Assembly: GCF_003751305.1 (NCBI RefSeq)
Contig: NZ_RJKV01000003.1
Location: 124,001 to 188,000 of the forward strand
Origin: Stenotrophomonas rhizophila
Lineage (GTDB): Bacteria; Pseudomonadota; Gammaproteobacteria; Xanthomonadales; Xanthomonadaceae
Length of the DNA stretch: 64,000 nt
Direction of reading: 5' to 3'
Of the stretch, positions 15,846 to 24,517 are shown one piece after another (within the stretch, counting starts at the first letter, position 1; every line of letters starts with the position of its first letter). Under the pieces are notes generated by a model. The model did no database searches and was not told where the DNA came from. It saw nothing but the letters and a program-made list of their open reading frames with translations. Position numbers and translations under genes: made by a program.

Positions 15846-16769
15846 ATGCGTCGTAGTGCTGTTTCCCTGTCCGTGCTTGCCTGCGCCGTGCTGGCGCTCA
15901 GTGCCTGCAAGCGCACTGAAACCCCGGCCGATGCCGCCCCGCCGGCCACCGCTGCCGCGGCGAGCGCGCCGACTGCCACCGGCGATGCCGCCGTGGCCGC
16001 CAACGACAACCTCAATGCCGTGCTGTGGATCCAGCGCTCGCAGGAATACCGGGCGATCACCGAGCAGACCTATCGCGCGGCCGCCGATCACCTGGACAAG
16101 GCGCTGAAGGAAGCCAACTGGGACGCGCTGGTGCCTGAGGAGCGCGGCAATGCCGCCAAGGGCCTGAAGCCGGCCGTGGTGCTGGACGTCGACGAGACTG
16201 TGCTGGACAACTCGCCCTACCAGGCGCGCCTGGTGCGCGATGGCAAGGAATATGACGAGCTGAGCTGGGACCAGTGGGTGGCCGAAAAGAAGGCCAAGGC
16301 GATTCCGGGCGTGGTCGATTTCGCCAAGGCCGCCAATGCCAAGGGTGTGACCCTGCTGTACATCTCCAACCGCGCCGTGCATCTCAAGGACGCCACCCTG
16401 GCCAACCTGCGCGAGCAGGGCCTGCCGGTGGCCGATGACAGCGTGTTCCTCGGCCTGGGCACCGTGGTGGAAGGCTGCGAGCAGGCGGGCAGCGAGAAGA
16501 ACTGCCGCCGCCGCCTGGCCGGCCAGCAATACCGCGTGCTGATGCAGTTCGGCGACCAGCTGGGCGACTTCGTGGAAGTCACCGCCAACACCAATGAGGG
16601 CCGTGACGCGCTGCTGCAGCAGTACCACGACTGGTTCGGTGAACGCTGGTGGATGCTGCCCAACCCGACCTACGGCGGCTTCGAACCGGCGCAGTTCAAC
16701 AACGATTACAGCCAGTCGCGCCAAGCCCGCCACGATGCCAAGCGTGCCGCGCTGGACTACGCGCCGTGA
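15846..16769 (+). CDS. Class C acid phosphatase / lipoprotein e(P4)
   Basis: A 307-residue lipoprotein: [21 protein letters not shown] gives lipobox LSAC with Cys21. The HAD-type catalytic motif [11 protein letters not shown] (113-123; Asp114 and Asp116) and the later lysine/Asp regions match the P4/class C phosphatases, which dephosphorylate nucleotides such as NMN at the outer membrane for uptake. An Ala/Pro/Thr linker (25-55) tethers the enzyme. The stop overlaps the pyrF GTG by 4 bp, so the two are coupled. A TTG at 15831 is an alternative start; the ATG was preferred. Confidence 0.9.
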   Translation: MRRSAVSLSVLACAVLALSACKRTETPADAAPPATAAAASAPTATGDAAVAANDNLNAVLWIQRSQEYRAITEQTYRAAADHLDKALKEANWDALVPEERGNAAKGLKPAVVLDVDETVLDNSPYQARLVRDGKEYDELSWDQWVAEKKAKAIPGVVDFAKAANAKGVTLLYISNRAVHLKDATLANLREQGLPVADDSVFLGLGTVVEGCEQAGSEKNCRRRLAGQQYRVLMQFGDQLGDFVEVTANTNEGRDALLQQYHDWFGERWWMLPNPTYGGFEPAQFNNDYSQSRQARHDAKRAALDYAP

Positions 16770-17491
16770 GCCGCGCGCCGCTGCCGCTGCGGGACGAGGA
16801 GCGCCTGATCTTCGCGCTCGACGTGCCGGGCCGCGCCGACGCGCTGGCTTGGGTCGATCGCCTCGGCGATGCCGTGTCGTTCTACAAGATCGGCATGGAA
16901 CTGCTGGCCTCCGGCGAGTACTTCGAGGTGCTCGAGGCGCTGGCCGCACGCGACAAGCGGGTGTTCGTCGATCTCAAGTTCTTCGACATCCCGGCCACCG
17001 CCGCGGCGGTGATCAAGCGGCTGTCGCAGTGGCCGGTGAGCTACGCCACCATCCATGGCTGGCACCCGGCGATGATGGAGGCCTGCGCGGCCGCCAACGG
17101 CAGCGACATGCGCCTGCTGGCGGTGACCGTGCTGACCTCGATGGGGCGCAGCGACCTGGCCCAGATGGGCATCGACCGCGAGCCGGTCGAGGTGGTGGTC
17201 GAACGCGCGCTGGCCGCCCAGGCCGCCGGCATCGATGGCGTCATTGCCTCCGGCCAGGAGGCTGGGCCGATCCGCGCCGCCACCGGCGCCGGCTTCTCGA
17301 TCGTCTGCCCGGGCATCCGCCCCGGCGGGCCGGTCGGGGATGATCAGAAGCGCACCGTGGGCGTGGCCCAGGCCTTTGCCGACGGCGCCGATGCGATCGT
17401 GGTCGGCCGTCCGATCCGCTTGGCCAGCGATCCGCAGGCCGCTGCGCGCGCCATCCAGGCCGAGATCGCCCAGGCGCTCGCCGCGCGCTGA
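16766..17491 (+). CDS. pyrF: Orotidine 5'-phosphate decarboxylase
   Basis: Converts OMP to UMP in pyrimidine synthesis. 241 residues, group I type, with Asp19 (FALDV), Lys41 (YKIGMELL) and the catalytic DLKFFD at 69-74. The C-terminal phosphate loop is present (CPGIRPGG and [12 protein letters not shown]). The GTG start at 16766 overlaps the previous gene's TGA in a GTGA; the sequence reads [20 protein letters not shown] from there. Coupling to a nucleotide phosphatase lipoprotein links salvage and synthesis of nucleotides, though this may be coincidence. Confidence 0.95.
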   Translation: MSRAPLPLRDEERLIFALDVPGRADALAWVDRLGDAVSFYKIGMELLASGEYFEVLEALAARDKRVFVDLKFFDIPATAAAVIKRLSQWPVSYATIHGWHPAMMEACAAANGSDMRLLAVTVLTSMGRSDLAQMGIDREPVEVVVERALAAQAAGIDGVIASGQEAGPIRAATGAGFSIVCPGIRPGGPVGDDQKRTVGVAQAFADGADAIVVGRPIRLASDPQAAARAIQAEIAQALAAR

Positions 17492-17640
17492 GGCGGCGAC
17501 GGGGCGGGATGCTCTGTCACACGCGGATTTTCTGTACATTCAAGGGCTTGCGCACCGAGCGCAGGGTCGGCAGGTCTGCCGGCTTGCCGCTGTCACCGAA
17601 CAGGCCGCAAGATGCGGACCGGTCCGGGGAGTCCGAATTC

Positions 17641-18609
17641 ATGTCCATGTCGTTGAAGCCGTGGCAGTACCGAGGGCAGGCGTTGGCGCTGGCCCTGTGC
17701 GGGTTGGTGCTGCTCAGCGCCTGCAAAGACAAGCAGATCGATCCGGATGCACCGGCGTCCGAGCCGGTCGCGGCCCTGCAGCAGCTGGCCCAGCGGGTCG
17801 CCGACAATGATCTGGTCGGCTATGCGAAGGCAGCGGTGCCGCCGGCCCAGTACGCCCGTCTGCAGGGCGCCTGGAGCCAGGGCCACAGCCGTTGGCCGCT
17901 GACCGAGCTGCCGCTGGATGGGCAGTTGCTGCCGATGCTGGCCGCACTGTCGCGGCCGGATGCGCCACAGCGGCTGCAGCGTTCGTTCGATACCCAGATC
18001 GCCGGTCAGGCCACCCAGGTCCGCCAGGCGGCCCACTCGATGGGGTTGTTCGGCGAGCAGTACCTGCGCAACCAGAGCGAGTACAGCGACAGCGAGCGCG
18101 CCCACTACACCCAGGTGGTGAACGCGCTCAGCCGCTGGGCCGCCGCGGCGCCACTGACGGACAAGCAGCGGGCGAAGACGACCATCACCCTGCTCACCGC
18201 GACCGCACGCACTGCGGGGCTGTCCACGGATGCCGAACTGCAGGCCGCGGGCATGGAAGAGAGTCTGCGCCGGCTCGGGCCCTTCATCAAAGCCTTCAAG
18301 ACGGCCTTGGCCAGTTACGGGCTGTCGCTGGACGGCGCCTTGACCGAGCTGCGCGGCGAGCTGACCTCCGAACTGGGCGACGACGCGGTCGTGCGCATCC
18401 AGTACACGCTGGCCGGCGAGCAGATCGAAGCGCAGGTGCGGATGACACGGCGCGACGGTCACTGGTACGTGACCCGCACGCTGGAAGACACCGATGCGCT
18501 GCTGCAGGCCGCCGACGCCGCGCAAGCTGAACATGACGCTCGCCAGGCCGCCGAAACCGAGGCGGCTGCGACGGTCAAGGACGGTGCTTCTGCACCGCCT
18601 AAGCCATAA
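17641..18609 (+). CDS. Lipoprotein of unknown function upstream of plsB
   Basis: A 322-residue lipoprotein starting MSMSLKPWQYRGQ, with hydrophobic core LALALCGLVLLSAC (lipobox LSAC). The mature part is helical and Gln/Ala-rich (PVAALQQLAQRVADNDLVGYAKAAVPPAQYARL...), followed by a small beta region (VVRIQYTLAGEQIEAQVRMTRRDGHWYVTRTLED) reminiscent of DUF4878/NTF2-like lipoproteins. The tail is Ala/Glu-rich. The stop shares one base with the plsB ATG (TAATG), so the two are translationally coupled. About 150 bp of leader with small hairpins (for example CCGCA-AGA-TGCGG) precedes it. Role unknown. Confidence 0.72.
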   Translation: MSMSLKPWQYRGQALALALCGLVLLSACKDKQIDPDAPASEPVAALQQLAQRVADNDLVGYAKAAVPPAQYARLQGAWSQGHSRWPLTELPLDGQLLPMLAALSRPDAPQRLQRSFDTQIAGQATQVRQAAHSMGLFGEQYLRNQSEYSDSERAHYTQVVNALSRWAAAAPLTDKQRAKTTITLLTATARTAGLSTDAELQAAGMEESLRRLGPFIKAFKTALASYGLSLDGALTELRGELTSELGDDAVVRIQYTLAGEQIEAQVRMTRRDGHWYVTRTLEDTDALLQAADAAQAEHDARQAAETEAAATVKDGASAPPKP

Positions 18610-21323
18610 TGAAGCCGATGCCGAACCAGAATCCCCTGCCTTTCCCCGGCGAAGAGCCGCCCAAGACGCCGGACGCCATGTCCTCGTCGCCCGCTACCGT
18701 GCCGTCCGACGGTGCTGCCGCCCCGGTTCCGCCGGCCGCTGGCGCGCCCGTGGAGGCCGTTGCCGTCGATGCGGAGCCTGCCACCGTCGTGCCGTCCGCG
18801 ATCGTGCCCGGCACCCGTCCGCCCAGTGGCCGCCCGCCGTGGTGGGCGCGCCTGCTCGGCCGCCTGGTCGAGCCGTGGCTGTCGCTGAAGATCGAACCGG
18901 AACACCCCGGCCAGTACAACGATGGCCGCCCGGTGGTCTACGTGCTGGAGGACTACGGTCTGTCCAACGCGCTGATCCTGGACAAGGCCTGCCGCGAAGC
19001 CGGCCTGCCCTCGCCGCTGGTGCCGATCGCCGGCGATCCGACCGGGCGCAAGCGCGCCTACCTGGCCCTGTCGCGCCGGAGCAGCAGCAACTCGCTGATC
19101 CCCGAGCAGCGTGGCGCCAAGACCCACTCGGACTCGCTGGCCAAGGTCCTGCAGGCGCATCGCGCCCGCGGCGAGCTGGACGTGCACCTGGTGCCCGTGT
19201 CGATCTTCGTCGGCCGCGCGCCGGACAAGCAGAGCGGCTGGTTCGCGGTGCTGTTCTCGGAAAACTGGGCCCTGGTGGGTCGTTTCCGTCGCCTGCTGGC
19301 GGTGCTGCTCAACGGCCGCAGCACGATCGTGCGCTTCGCCCCGCCGATCTCGCTGCGCACCACGGTCGATGAGGGGCTGGACCCCGAGCGCACCGTGCGC
19401 AAGCTGCAGCGCGTGCTGCGCACCCATTTCCGCCGTATCCGCGAATCGGTGATCGGGCCGGATCTGTCGACCCGCCGCCTGCTGGTGGACAAGGTGCTCG
19501 ACGCGGACACCGTGCGCGAAGCGATCGCCTCACAGGCCAAGCGCGACAACTCCAAGCCGGCCGATGCCTGGAAAAAAGCCCACGCCTACGCGTGGGAAAT
19601 TGCCGCGGACTACTCCAGTCCCGTGGTGCGCTCGGCCAGCTTCATGCTCAGCCATGTCTGGAACCGCATCTACGCCGGCGTGCTGGTCCACCACCTGGAC
19701 AAGTTCAAGGCGGCCGCGCCCGGGCATGAAGTGGTCTACGTGCCCAGCCACCGCAGCCACATGGATTACCTGCTGCTGTCCTACCTGCTGTACGACCGCG
19801 GCATCGTGCCGCCGCACATCGTGGCCGGCATCAATCTCAACCTGCCGGTGGTCGGCACGCTGCTGCGCAAGGGCGGTGCGTTCTTCATCCGCCGCTCGAT
19901 CCGTGGCAACGCGCTGTACTCGGCGGTGCTCAGCGAATACGTGGCGCAGCTGGTCGCCGGCGGTTACTCGATCGAGTATTTCGTCGAAGGCGGCCGCTCG
20001 CGCACCGGCCGGCTGCTGCAGCCCAAGGGCGGCATGATCTCGATGACCCTGCGCGCCTTCCTGCGCCAGCCGCGCAAGCCGGTGCTGTTCCAGCCGGTCT
20101 ACATCGGCTATGAAAAGCTGATGGAAGGCGGCAGCTACCTGGACGAACTGTCCGGCCGGCCGAAGGAAAAGGAATCGATCTGGTCGCTGTTGTGGTCGAT
20201 CCCGAAGGTGCTCAAGCAGAACTACGGCCAGGTCGTGGTGAACTTCGGCGAGCCGATCGCGCTCAACGACGTGCTCGCCCAGCGTGCGCCGGACTGGAAC
20301 GGCCAACCGGTCGGCGAAGACGAGAAGCCCTCGTGGTTGTCCGGCACGGTGGATCACCTGGCCGAACGCATCCAGGTGCATATCAACGGTGCGGCCGACG
20401 TCAATCCGATCAACCTGCTCGCGCTGGCGCTGCTGTCCACGCCCAAGCATGCGATGGGCGAGGCGGACCTGATCGCGCAGATCGAACTGTGCAAGACCCT
20501 GCTGGTCGAGATGCCGTACTCGGACCGGGTGACGGTGACCCCGCACTCGCCGGAGCGGATCATCGCCCACGCCGAGGAAATCAACGTCCTCACCCGCATC
20601 AAGCACCCGCTGGGTGACGTGCTCAGCGTCAGTGGCGACACCGCGGTGCTGCTGAGCTACTTCCGCAACAACGTCATCCACCTGTTCACGGCCTCGTCGT
20701 GGGTGGCCTGCTGCTTCCAGAACAACCGCCGCATGAGCCGCACCGGGCTGGTCCAGCTGGGCCGCACGGTGTATCCGTTCCTGCAGGCCGAGCTGTTCCT
20801 GCCGTGGACCGAAGACGAGTTTGCCCAGCGCATCGAGCAGACCATCAACGTGTTCGTGCGCGAAGGGCTGCTGCAGAACATCAACGATGACGACGGCGGC
20901 ATCCTGGCGCGCAACACCGGGCAGACCGACGAAGTCTTCCGCCTGCGCGCGATCGGCCATTCGCTGCAGCAGGCGTTCGAGCGCTATTACATCGCCATCT
21001 CGGTGCTGGTGAAGAACGGCCCCGGCACATTGGGTGCGGCCGAGCTGGAAAGCCTGTGCCAGCAGGCTGCGCAGCGACTGAGCCTGCTCTATGCGCCGGC
21101 CGCGCCGGAGTTCTTCGACCGCACCCTGTTCCGCGGCTTCATCCAGAAGCTGCGCGAACTGCGCCTGGTGTGGCCGGATGAAAACAGCAAGTTGCTGTTC
21201 GATGCGCGCCTGGACGCGTGGGCGAAGGATGCGAAATTCATCCTCGGCCGCGAACTGCGCCACACCATCGAGCGTGTCAGCCCGGAAGCGGCGAAGCCGG
21301 AAGAGCCGGTCAGCACGGATTGA
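18609..21323 (+). CDS. plsB: Glycerol-3-phosphate acyltransferase
   Basis: Inner-membrane enzyme for the first step of phospholipid synthesis, making lysophosphatidic acid from glycerol-3-phosphate and acyl-ACP/CoA. 904 residues, slightly longer than E. coli PlsB (807). The catalytic HX4D is HRSHMD at 381-386; later come GGAFFIRRS, the FVEGGRSRTGR block and the PVYIGYEKL block. The first 75 residues are Pro/Ala/Val-rich and probably disordered, a local extension. It overlaps the upstream lipoprotein gene by one base and ends within a 12-bp perfect hairpin. Confidence 0.95.
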   Translation: MKPMPNQNPLPFPGEEPPKTPDAMSSSPATVPSDGAAAPVPPAAGAPVEAVAVDAEPATVVPSAIVPGTRPPSGRPPWWARLLGRLVEPWLSLKIEPEHPGQYNDGRPVVYVLEDYGLSNALILDKACREAGLPSPLVPIAGDPTGRKRAYLALSRRSSSNSLIPEQRGAKTHSDSLAKVLQAHRARGELDVHLVPVSIFVGRAPDKQSGWFAVLFSENWALVGRFRRLLAVLLNGRSTIVRFAPPISLRTTVDEGLDPERTVRKLQRVLRTHFRRIRESVIGPDLSTRRLLVDKVLDADTVREAIASQAKRDNSKPADAWKKAHAYAWEIAADYSSPVVRSASFMLSHVWNRIYAGVLVHHLDKFKAAAPGHEVVYVPSHRSHMDYLLLSYLLYDRGIVPPHIVAGINLNLPVVGTLLRKGGAFFIRRSIRGNALYSAVLSEYVAQLVAGGYSIEYFVEGGRSRTGRLLQPKGGMISMTLRAFLRQPRKPVLFQPVYIGYEKLMEGGSYLDELSGRPKEKESIWSLLWSIPKVLKQNYGQVVVNFGEPIALNDVLAQRAPDWNGQPVGEDEKPSWLSGTVDHLAERIQVHINGAADVNPINLLALALLSTPKHAMGEADLIAQIELCKTLLVEMPYSDRVTVTPHSPERIIAHAEEINVLTRIKHPLGDVLSVSGDTAVLLSYFRNNVIHLFTASSWVACCFQNNRRMSRTGLVQLGRTVYPFLQAELFLPWTEDEFAQRIEQTINVFVREGLLQNINDDDGGILARNTGQTDEVFRLRAIGHSLQQAFERYYIAISVLVKNGPGTLGAAELESLCQQAAQRLSLLYAPAAPEFFDRTLFRGFIQKLRELRLVWPDENSKLLFDARLDAWAKDAKFILGRELRHTIERVSPEAAKPEEPVSTD

Positions 21324-21343
21324 CGACGGCACGTCGTCAATCC
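21317..21343 (+). terminator. Perfect 12-bp hairpin over the plsB stop codon
   Basis: GGATTGACGACG and CGTCGTCAATCC form a perfect 12-bp stem with a GCA loop. The TGA of plsB (21321-21323) is inside the left arm. No T-tract follows, so it may be a bidirectional or Rho-assisted terminator between plsB and the convergent ydcH-like gene. Confidence 0.5.
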
Positions 21344-21366
21344 CAACGCACCGTCCCTCGCTACGC

Positions 21367-21389
21367 GTAGAGCCACGCCATGCGTGGCT
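21367..21389. repeat. SMAG/REP palindrome (GTAG type)
   Basis: GTAGAGCCACGC-CAT-GCGTGGCT, identical to the copies at 15038 and 50606. It lies between two convergent genes and stops 3 bp before the next stop codon. Confidence 0.8.
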
Positions 21390-21392
21390 GGC

Positions 21393-21587
21393 TCAGGCCG
21401 GCTCGTCCGGAATCAGCATGTCTTCCAGCTTGGCGATGCAGTCCTTCAACTGCAGCTTGCGCCGCTTCAGGCGCTTGGCTTCCAGCTCATCGTCGCCGTT
21501 GGCGGCCATGCGCAGGATCTGATCATCCAGCGCACGATGCTCCTGCCGAAGGACGGCAAGGCGGGCACTGATATCGGTGGGTGTCAT
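21393..21587 (-). CDS. YdcH-like small protein (DUF465)
   Basis: A 64-residue protein starting MTPTDISARLAVLRQEHRALDDQIL. It is a short helical hairpin rich in Arg, Lys, Leu and Glu (EAKRLKRRKLQLKDCIAKLEDML), which is the DUF465/YdcH pattern: a coiled coil of unknown role in the cytoplasm. The ATG at 21587 is preferred; upstream frame sequence does not look coding. It is divergent from ttcA. Confidence 0.85.
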   Translation of the reverse strand: MTPTDISARLAVLRQEHRALDDQILRMAANGDDELEAKRLKRRKLQLKDCIAKLEDMLIPDEPA

Positions 21588-21680
21588 GGTTTCCACAAGC
21601 TCCGAGCATACACATCCCCGATGACCGCCGGGAGTGAACGCAGTCACTTCCCGGGGGCCGTGGTCGCCGGTGCGAGCCGG

Positions 21681-21686
21681 TAGAAT
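21681..21686 (+). promoter_or_regulatory. -10-like box 7 nt before ttcA ATG
   Basis: TAGAAT ends 7 nt before the ATG at 21694, so +1 would fall at the start codon. No ribosome site lies between, as in mutM. An overlapping ATG at 21685 is an alternative start. Confidence 0.4.
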
Positions 21687-21693
21687 GACCGCC

Positions 21694-22602
21694 ATGAGCG
21701 CTGTCATCCGCCTGCCCGATCCCGTCCCGCGCGCCCGCGATCCGCGCGCGCCCGGCGGTGTGCAGGACCGGCTGGCGCGGCAGCTGCGCCGCCAGGTCGG
21801 CCAGGCCATCGCCGACTTCGGCATGATCGAGGCCGGCGACAAAGTGATGGTGTGCCTGTCCGGTGGCAAGGACAGCTACACCCTGCTCGACATCCTGTTG
21901 CAGCTGCAGAAAAAAGCGCCGGTACCGTTCGAGCTGGTCGCGGTGAACCTGGACCAGAAGCAGCCGGGCTTTCCCGAGCACGTGCTGCCGACGTACCTGG
22001 CCTCGATCGGTGTGCCGTTCCAGATCATCGAGCAGGACACCTATTCGGTGGTCAGCCGGGTGATTCCGGAAGGCCGCACGATGTGTTCGCTGTGCTCGCG
22101 TCTGCGCCGTGGCGCGCTGTACCGGCATGCGGCCGAACACGGCTTCACCAAGATCGCGCTGGGCCACCACCGCGACGACAGTGTGGCCACGTTCTTCCTC
22201 AACCTGTTCCACCACGCCAAGCTCTCGGCGATGCCGCCCAAGCTGCGCAGCGACGACGGCCAGCACATCGTGATCCGCCCGCTGGCGTATGTGAGTGAAG
22301 CGGACATCAGCGCCTACGCGCAGGCGCGTGCGTTCCCGATCATTCCCTGCACGCTGTGTGGCAGCCAGGACACCCTGCAGCGCCGCCAGGTGGAGCAGAT
22401 GCTGCAGCAGTGGGAATGCGACCAGCCCGGCCGCATCGACCAGATCGCCCGCGCGCTGGGCAACATCCATCCCTCGCAGCTGGCCGATCCGGCCCTGTTT
22501 GATTTCATGGCACTGGGGCGCGCCGCAGCACCCCCGCTGCCCGACCCGCCGGCCTGGGCCGGCACTGCCCACGACCCCGGTGACGCCCCCGGCCCGGCCT
22601 GA
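21694..22602 (+). CDS. ttcA: tRNA 2-thiocytidine synthetase
   Basis: Fe-S dependent enzyme that thiolates cytidine 32 of some tRNAs. 302 residues. PP-loop SGGKDS at 56-61; the two CxxC pairs that with a third ligand hold the cluster are C131/C134 (CSLC) and C219/C222 (CTLC). [18 protein letters not shown] is the other family signature. The C-terminal 30 residues are Pro/Ala-rich. A start at 21685 would add three residues. It is divergent from the ydcH-like gene and followed by rdgC after 50 bp. Confidence 0.95.
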   Translation: MSAVIRLPDPVPRARDPRAPGGVQDRLARQLRRQVGQAIADFGMIEAGDKVMVCLSGGKDSYTLLDILLQLQKKAPVPFELVAVNLDQKQPGFPEHVLPTYLASIGVPFQIIEQDTYSVVSRVIPEGRTMCSLCSRLRRGALYRHAAEHGFTKIALGHHRDDSVATFFLNLFHHAKLSAMPPKLRSDDGQHIVIRPLAYVSEADISAYAQARAFPIIPCTLCGSQDTLQRRQVEQMLQQWECDQPGRIDQIARALGNIHPSQLADPALFDFMALGRAAAPPLPDPPAWAGTAHDPGDAPGPA

Positions 22603-22652
22603 GCCACGCTGGTGCGCCCGCCCTCCCTTTCACGCTCTTACTCTGGACGTCC

Positions 22653-23558
22653 ATGTTCTTTCGCAACCTGACGCTGTTCCGCTTCCCGACCGCCACCGAT
22701 TTCTCCGACGTAGACACTCTGCTGCCGCAGGTGCTGCTCAAGCCGGTCGGTCCGCTTGAAATGAATTCGCGCGGCTTCATCTCGCCGTTCGGCCGTGAAG
22801 AAAAGGCCGTGTTCTCGCACCGCGTCGGCGATGCGCTGTGGCTGACCGTCGGCGGTGAGGACAAGATCCTGCCGGGCGCGGTGGTCAACGATCTGCTCGC
22901 GCGCAAGCTCGAGGAAATCGAGGAGAAGGAAGGCCGCAAGCCCGGCGGCCGCGAGCGCAAGCGCATGAAGGACGACCTGCTGCACGAGCTGATGCCGCGT
23001 GCCTTCGTGAAGAGCTCGCGTACCGACGCGCTGATCGACCTGACCCACGGGTACGTCGCCGTGGACTGCTCGAGCAGCAAGAAGGGCGAGAACATGATGT
23101 CCGACATCCGCGGCCTGCTCGGCAGCTTCCCGGCGATGCCGCTGAACGCCGAAGTGGCGCCGCGCTCGATCCTCACCGGCTGGATCGCCGGCGAAACCCT
23201 GCCGACCGGGCTGAGCCTGGGCGAAGAGTGCGAGATGAAGGACCCGGCCGAGGGCGGTGCGGTGGTCAAGTGCCAGCACCAGGAACTGCGCTGCGACGAG
23301 ATCGACAAGCACCTGGACGCCGGCAAGCAGGTGACCAAGCTGGCCCTGGTCTTCGAGGACAACCTGTCCTTCGTGCTGGGCGACGACCTGATCGTGCGCA
23401 AGCTGAAGTTCCTGGATGGCGCACTGGACCAGCTCGAGCACGCCGACGATGACGGCCGCCGCGCCGAACTGGACGCCCGTTTCGCCCTGCAGAGCGGCGA
23501 AGTGCGCCGCCTGTTCCTGCTGCTGGAAGAGGCCTTCAAGCTGAGCAAGGCGGACTGA
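22653..23558 (+). CDS. rdgC: Recombination-associated protein RdgC
   Basis: Ring-forming DNA-binding protein that limits RecA action. The 301-residue length matches the family (about 300). The opening FFRNLTLFRFP, the block LEMNSRGFISPFGREE, the block AVDCSSSKKGENMMSDIRGLLGS and the acidic C-terminus are characteristic. It stands alone; its stop codon sits inside an 11-bp perfect hairpin. Confidence 0.95.
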   Translation: MFFRNLTLFRFPTATDFSDVDTLLPQVLLKPVGPLEMNSRGFISPFGREEKAVFSHRVGDALWLTVGGEDKILPGAVVNDLLARKLEEIEEKEGRKPGGRERKRMKDDLLHELMPRAFVKSSRTDALIDLTHGYVAVDCSSSKKGENMMSDIRGLLGSFPAMPLNAEVAPRSILTGWIAGETLPTGLSLGEECEMKDPAEGGAVVKCQHQELRCDEIDKHLDAGKQVTKLALVFEDNLSFVLGDDLIVRKLKFLDGALDQLEHADDDGRRAELDARFALQSGEVRRLFLLLEEAFKLSKAD

Positions 23559-23575
23559 TCGGTTCCGATCAGTCC
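23552..23575 (+). terminator. Perfect 11-bp hairpin over the rdgC stop codon
   Basis: GGACTGATCGG and CCGATCAGTCC pair perfectly across TT. The TGA of rdgC (23556-23558) is in the left arm. No T-tract. A second stem (GCGCCGG 23584-23590 with CCGGCGC 23597-23603) follows at once and ends directly at the -10-like box of the next gene. Confidence 0.5.
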
Positions 23576-23603
23576 CCAGTCATGCGCCGGTCACGGCCGG
23601 CGC

Positions 23604-23609
23604 TATGCT
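23604..23609 (+). promoter_or_regulatory. -10-like box 6 nt before the YgjP-like ATG
   Basis: TATGCT ends 6 nt before the ATG at 23616. This is the same spacing as at mutM, so a leaderless transcript is possible. The base just upstream closes a 7-bp stem-loop. Confidence 0.35.
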
Positions 23610-23615
23610 GTACCC

Positions 23616-24404
23616 ATGTCCGGATTCCTCCGCCGCCTGATTTCGCCGGCTGTCAGCACGCTGCAGCGCGATACGGTACGGCTGCGCCTGGAGGATGCCG
23701 AGATCGATGTCCTGCGCGTGCGCGATCCGCGTGCGCGCCGGATCAAGCTCAGCGTCGATGAGCGCGGCGTACGCCTGACCCTGCCACCGCGCGCCAGCCT
23801 GGTGATGGGCGAGCGATTTCTCGACCAGCATCGCGGCTGGTTGTCCGAGCAACTGCGCAGCTACCAGGCCACCAACCTGCCGCCACCGCTGGTGATCGGC
23901 GAGCCGGGCGTGCTCCCGCTGCGCGGTGAGCTGCTGCCGCTGCGCTGGGAAACCGGTCGCTACGCGCACATGCACGTGGACGAGCAGGGCGCCTGCCTGC
24001 ACTGGCCCACGCGCGGGACCGATGCCACGCTGCGCCGCACCCTTCGCGAATTCTACGAAGCACAGACCCGTGCCGATGTCGGCCAGTGGCTTCCGCGTTA
24101 CCTGCCCGGCCTGCCGCGTGCACCGGCGCGGCTGCGGCTGAAGGTGATGTCCTCGCAATGGGGCTCGCTGGCCCCCGATGGCAGCATGGCGCTGGATCTG
24201 GCCCTGGTGTTGGGGCGGCCTTCGGCGTTCGAGTACGTGCTGGTGCACGAGCTCTGCCATCTGATCCAGGCCAATCACTCGCCGGCGTTCTGGGCGGAGG
24301 TGGAAAAGCGCTTCCCGGCGTGGCATGCCGAGCGGGACTATTTCCAGCTCGAGGGGCGGCGGCTCAAGGCGATGCTGCGGCAGCTGCTGACCCCGGCGGG
24401 GTAA
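23616..24404 (+). CDS. YgjP-like zinc metalloprotein (DUF45, M48-related)
   Basis: A 262-residue cytoplasmic protein with the zinc motif HELCHLIQANHSPAFW (211-226; His211, Glu212, His215, with His221 conserved in the family). This is the DUF45/YgjP type, possibly a SprT-like peptidase. The block MSSQWGSLAPDGSMALDLALVLGRPSAFEYVL is the typical approach to the zinc helix. The N-terminal part is beta-rich, 'RRIKLSVDERGVRLTLPPRAS'. The substrate is unknown. Single gene, followed by paired REP palindromes. Confidence 0.88.
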   Translation: MSGFLRRLISPAVSTLQRDTVRLRLEDAEIDVLRVRDPRARRIKLSVDERGVRLTLPPRASLVMGERFLDQHRGWLSEQLRSYQATNLPPPLVIGEPGVLPLRGELLPLRWETGRYAHMHVDEQGACLHWPTRGTDATLRRTLREFYEAQTRADVGQWLPRYLPGLPRAPARLRLKVMSSQWGSLAPDGSMALDLALVLGRPSAFEYVLVHELCHLIQANHSPAFWAEVEKRFPAWHAERDYFQLEGRRLKAMLRQLLTPAG

Positions 24405-24430
24405 CGCCGGCTGCTGCCACGCCCGCCACC

Positions 24431-24504
24431 GGTAGTGCCGGCCGTTGGCCGGCTCCCCATGAACCCCACCCGCGCGCGATTGCCGGCCAGCGGCCGGCAC
24501 TACC
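24431..24504. repeat. Inverted pair of REP palindromes
   Basis: GGTAGTGCCGGCC (24431-24443) and GGCCGGCACTACC (24492-24504) are exact inverted copies, each belonging to its own GCCGGCC-GTT/AGC-GGCCGGC hairpin. The pair fills the convergent gap between the YgjP-like gene and the methylglyoxal synthase gene, as dimeric SMAG elements do. Confidence 0.8.
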
Positions 24505-24517
24505 GATGCGGTGTTTC

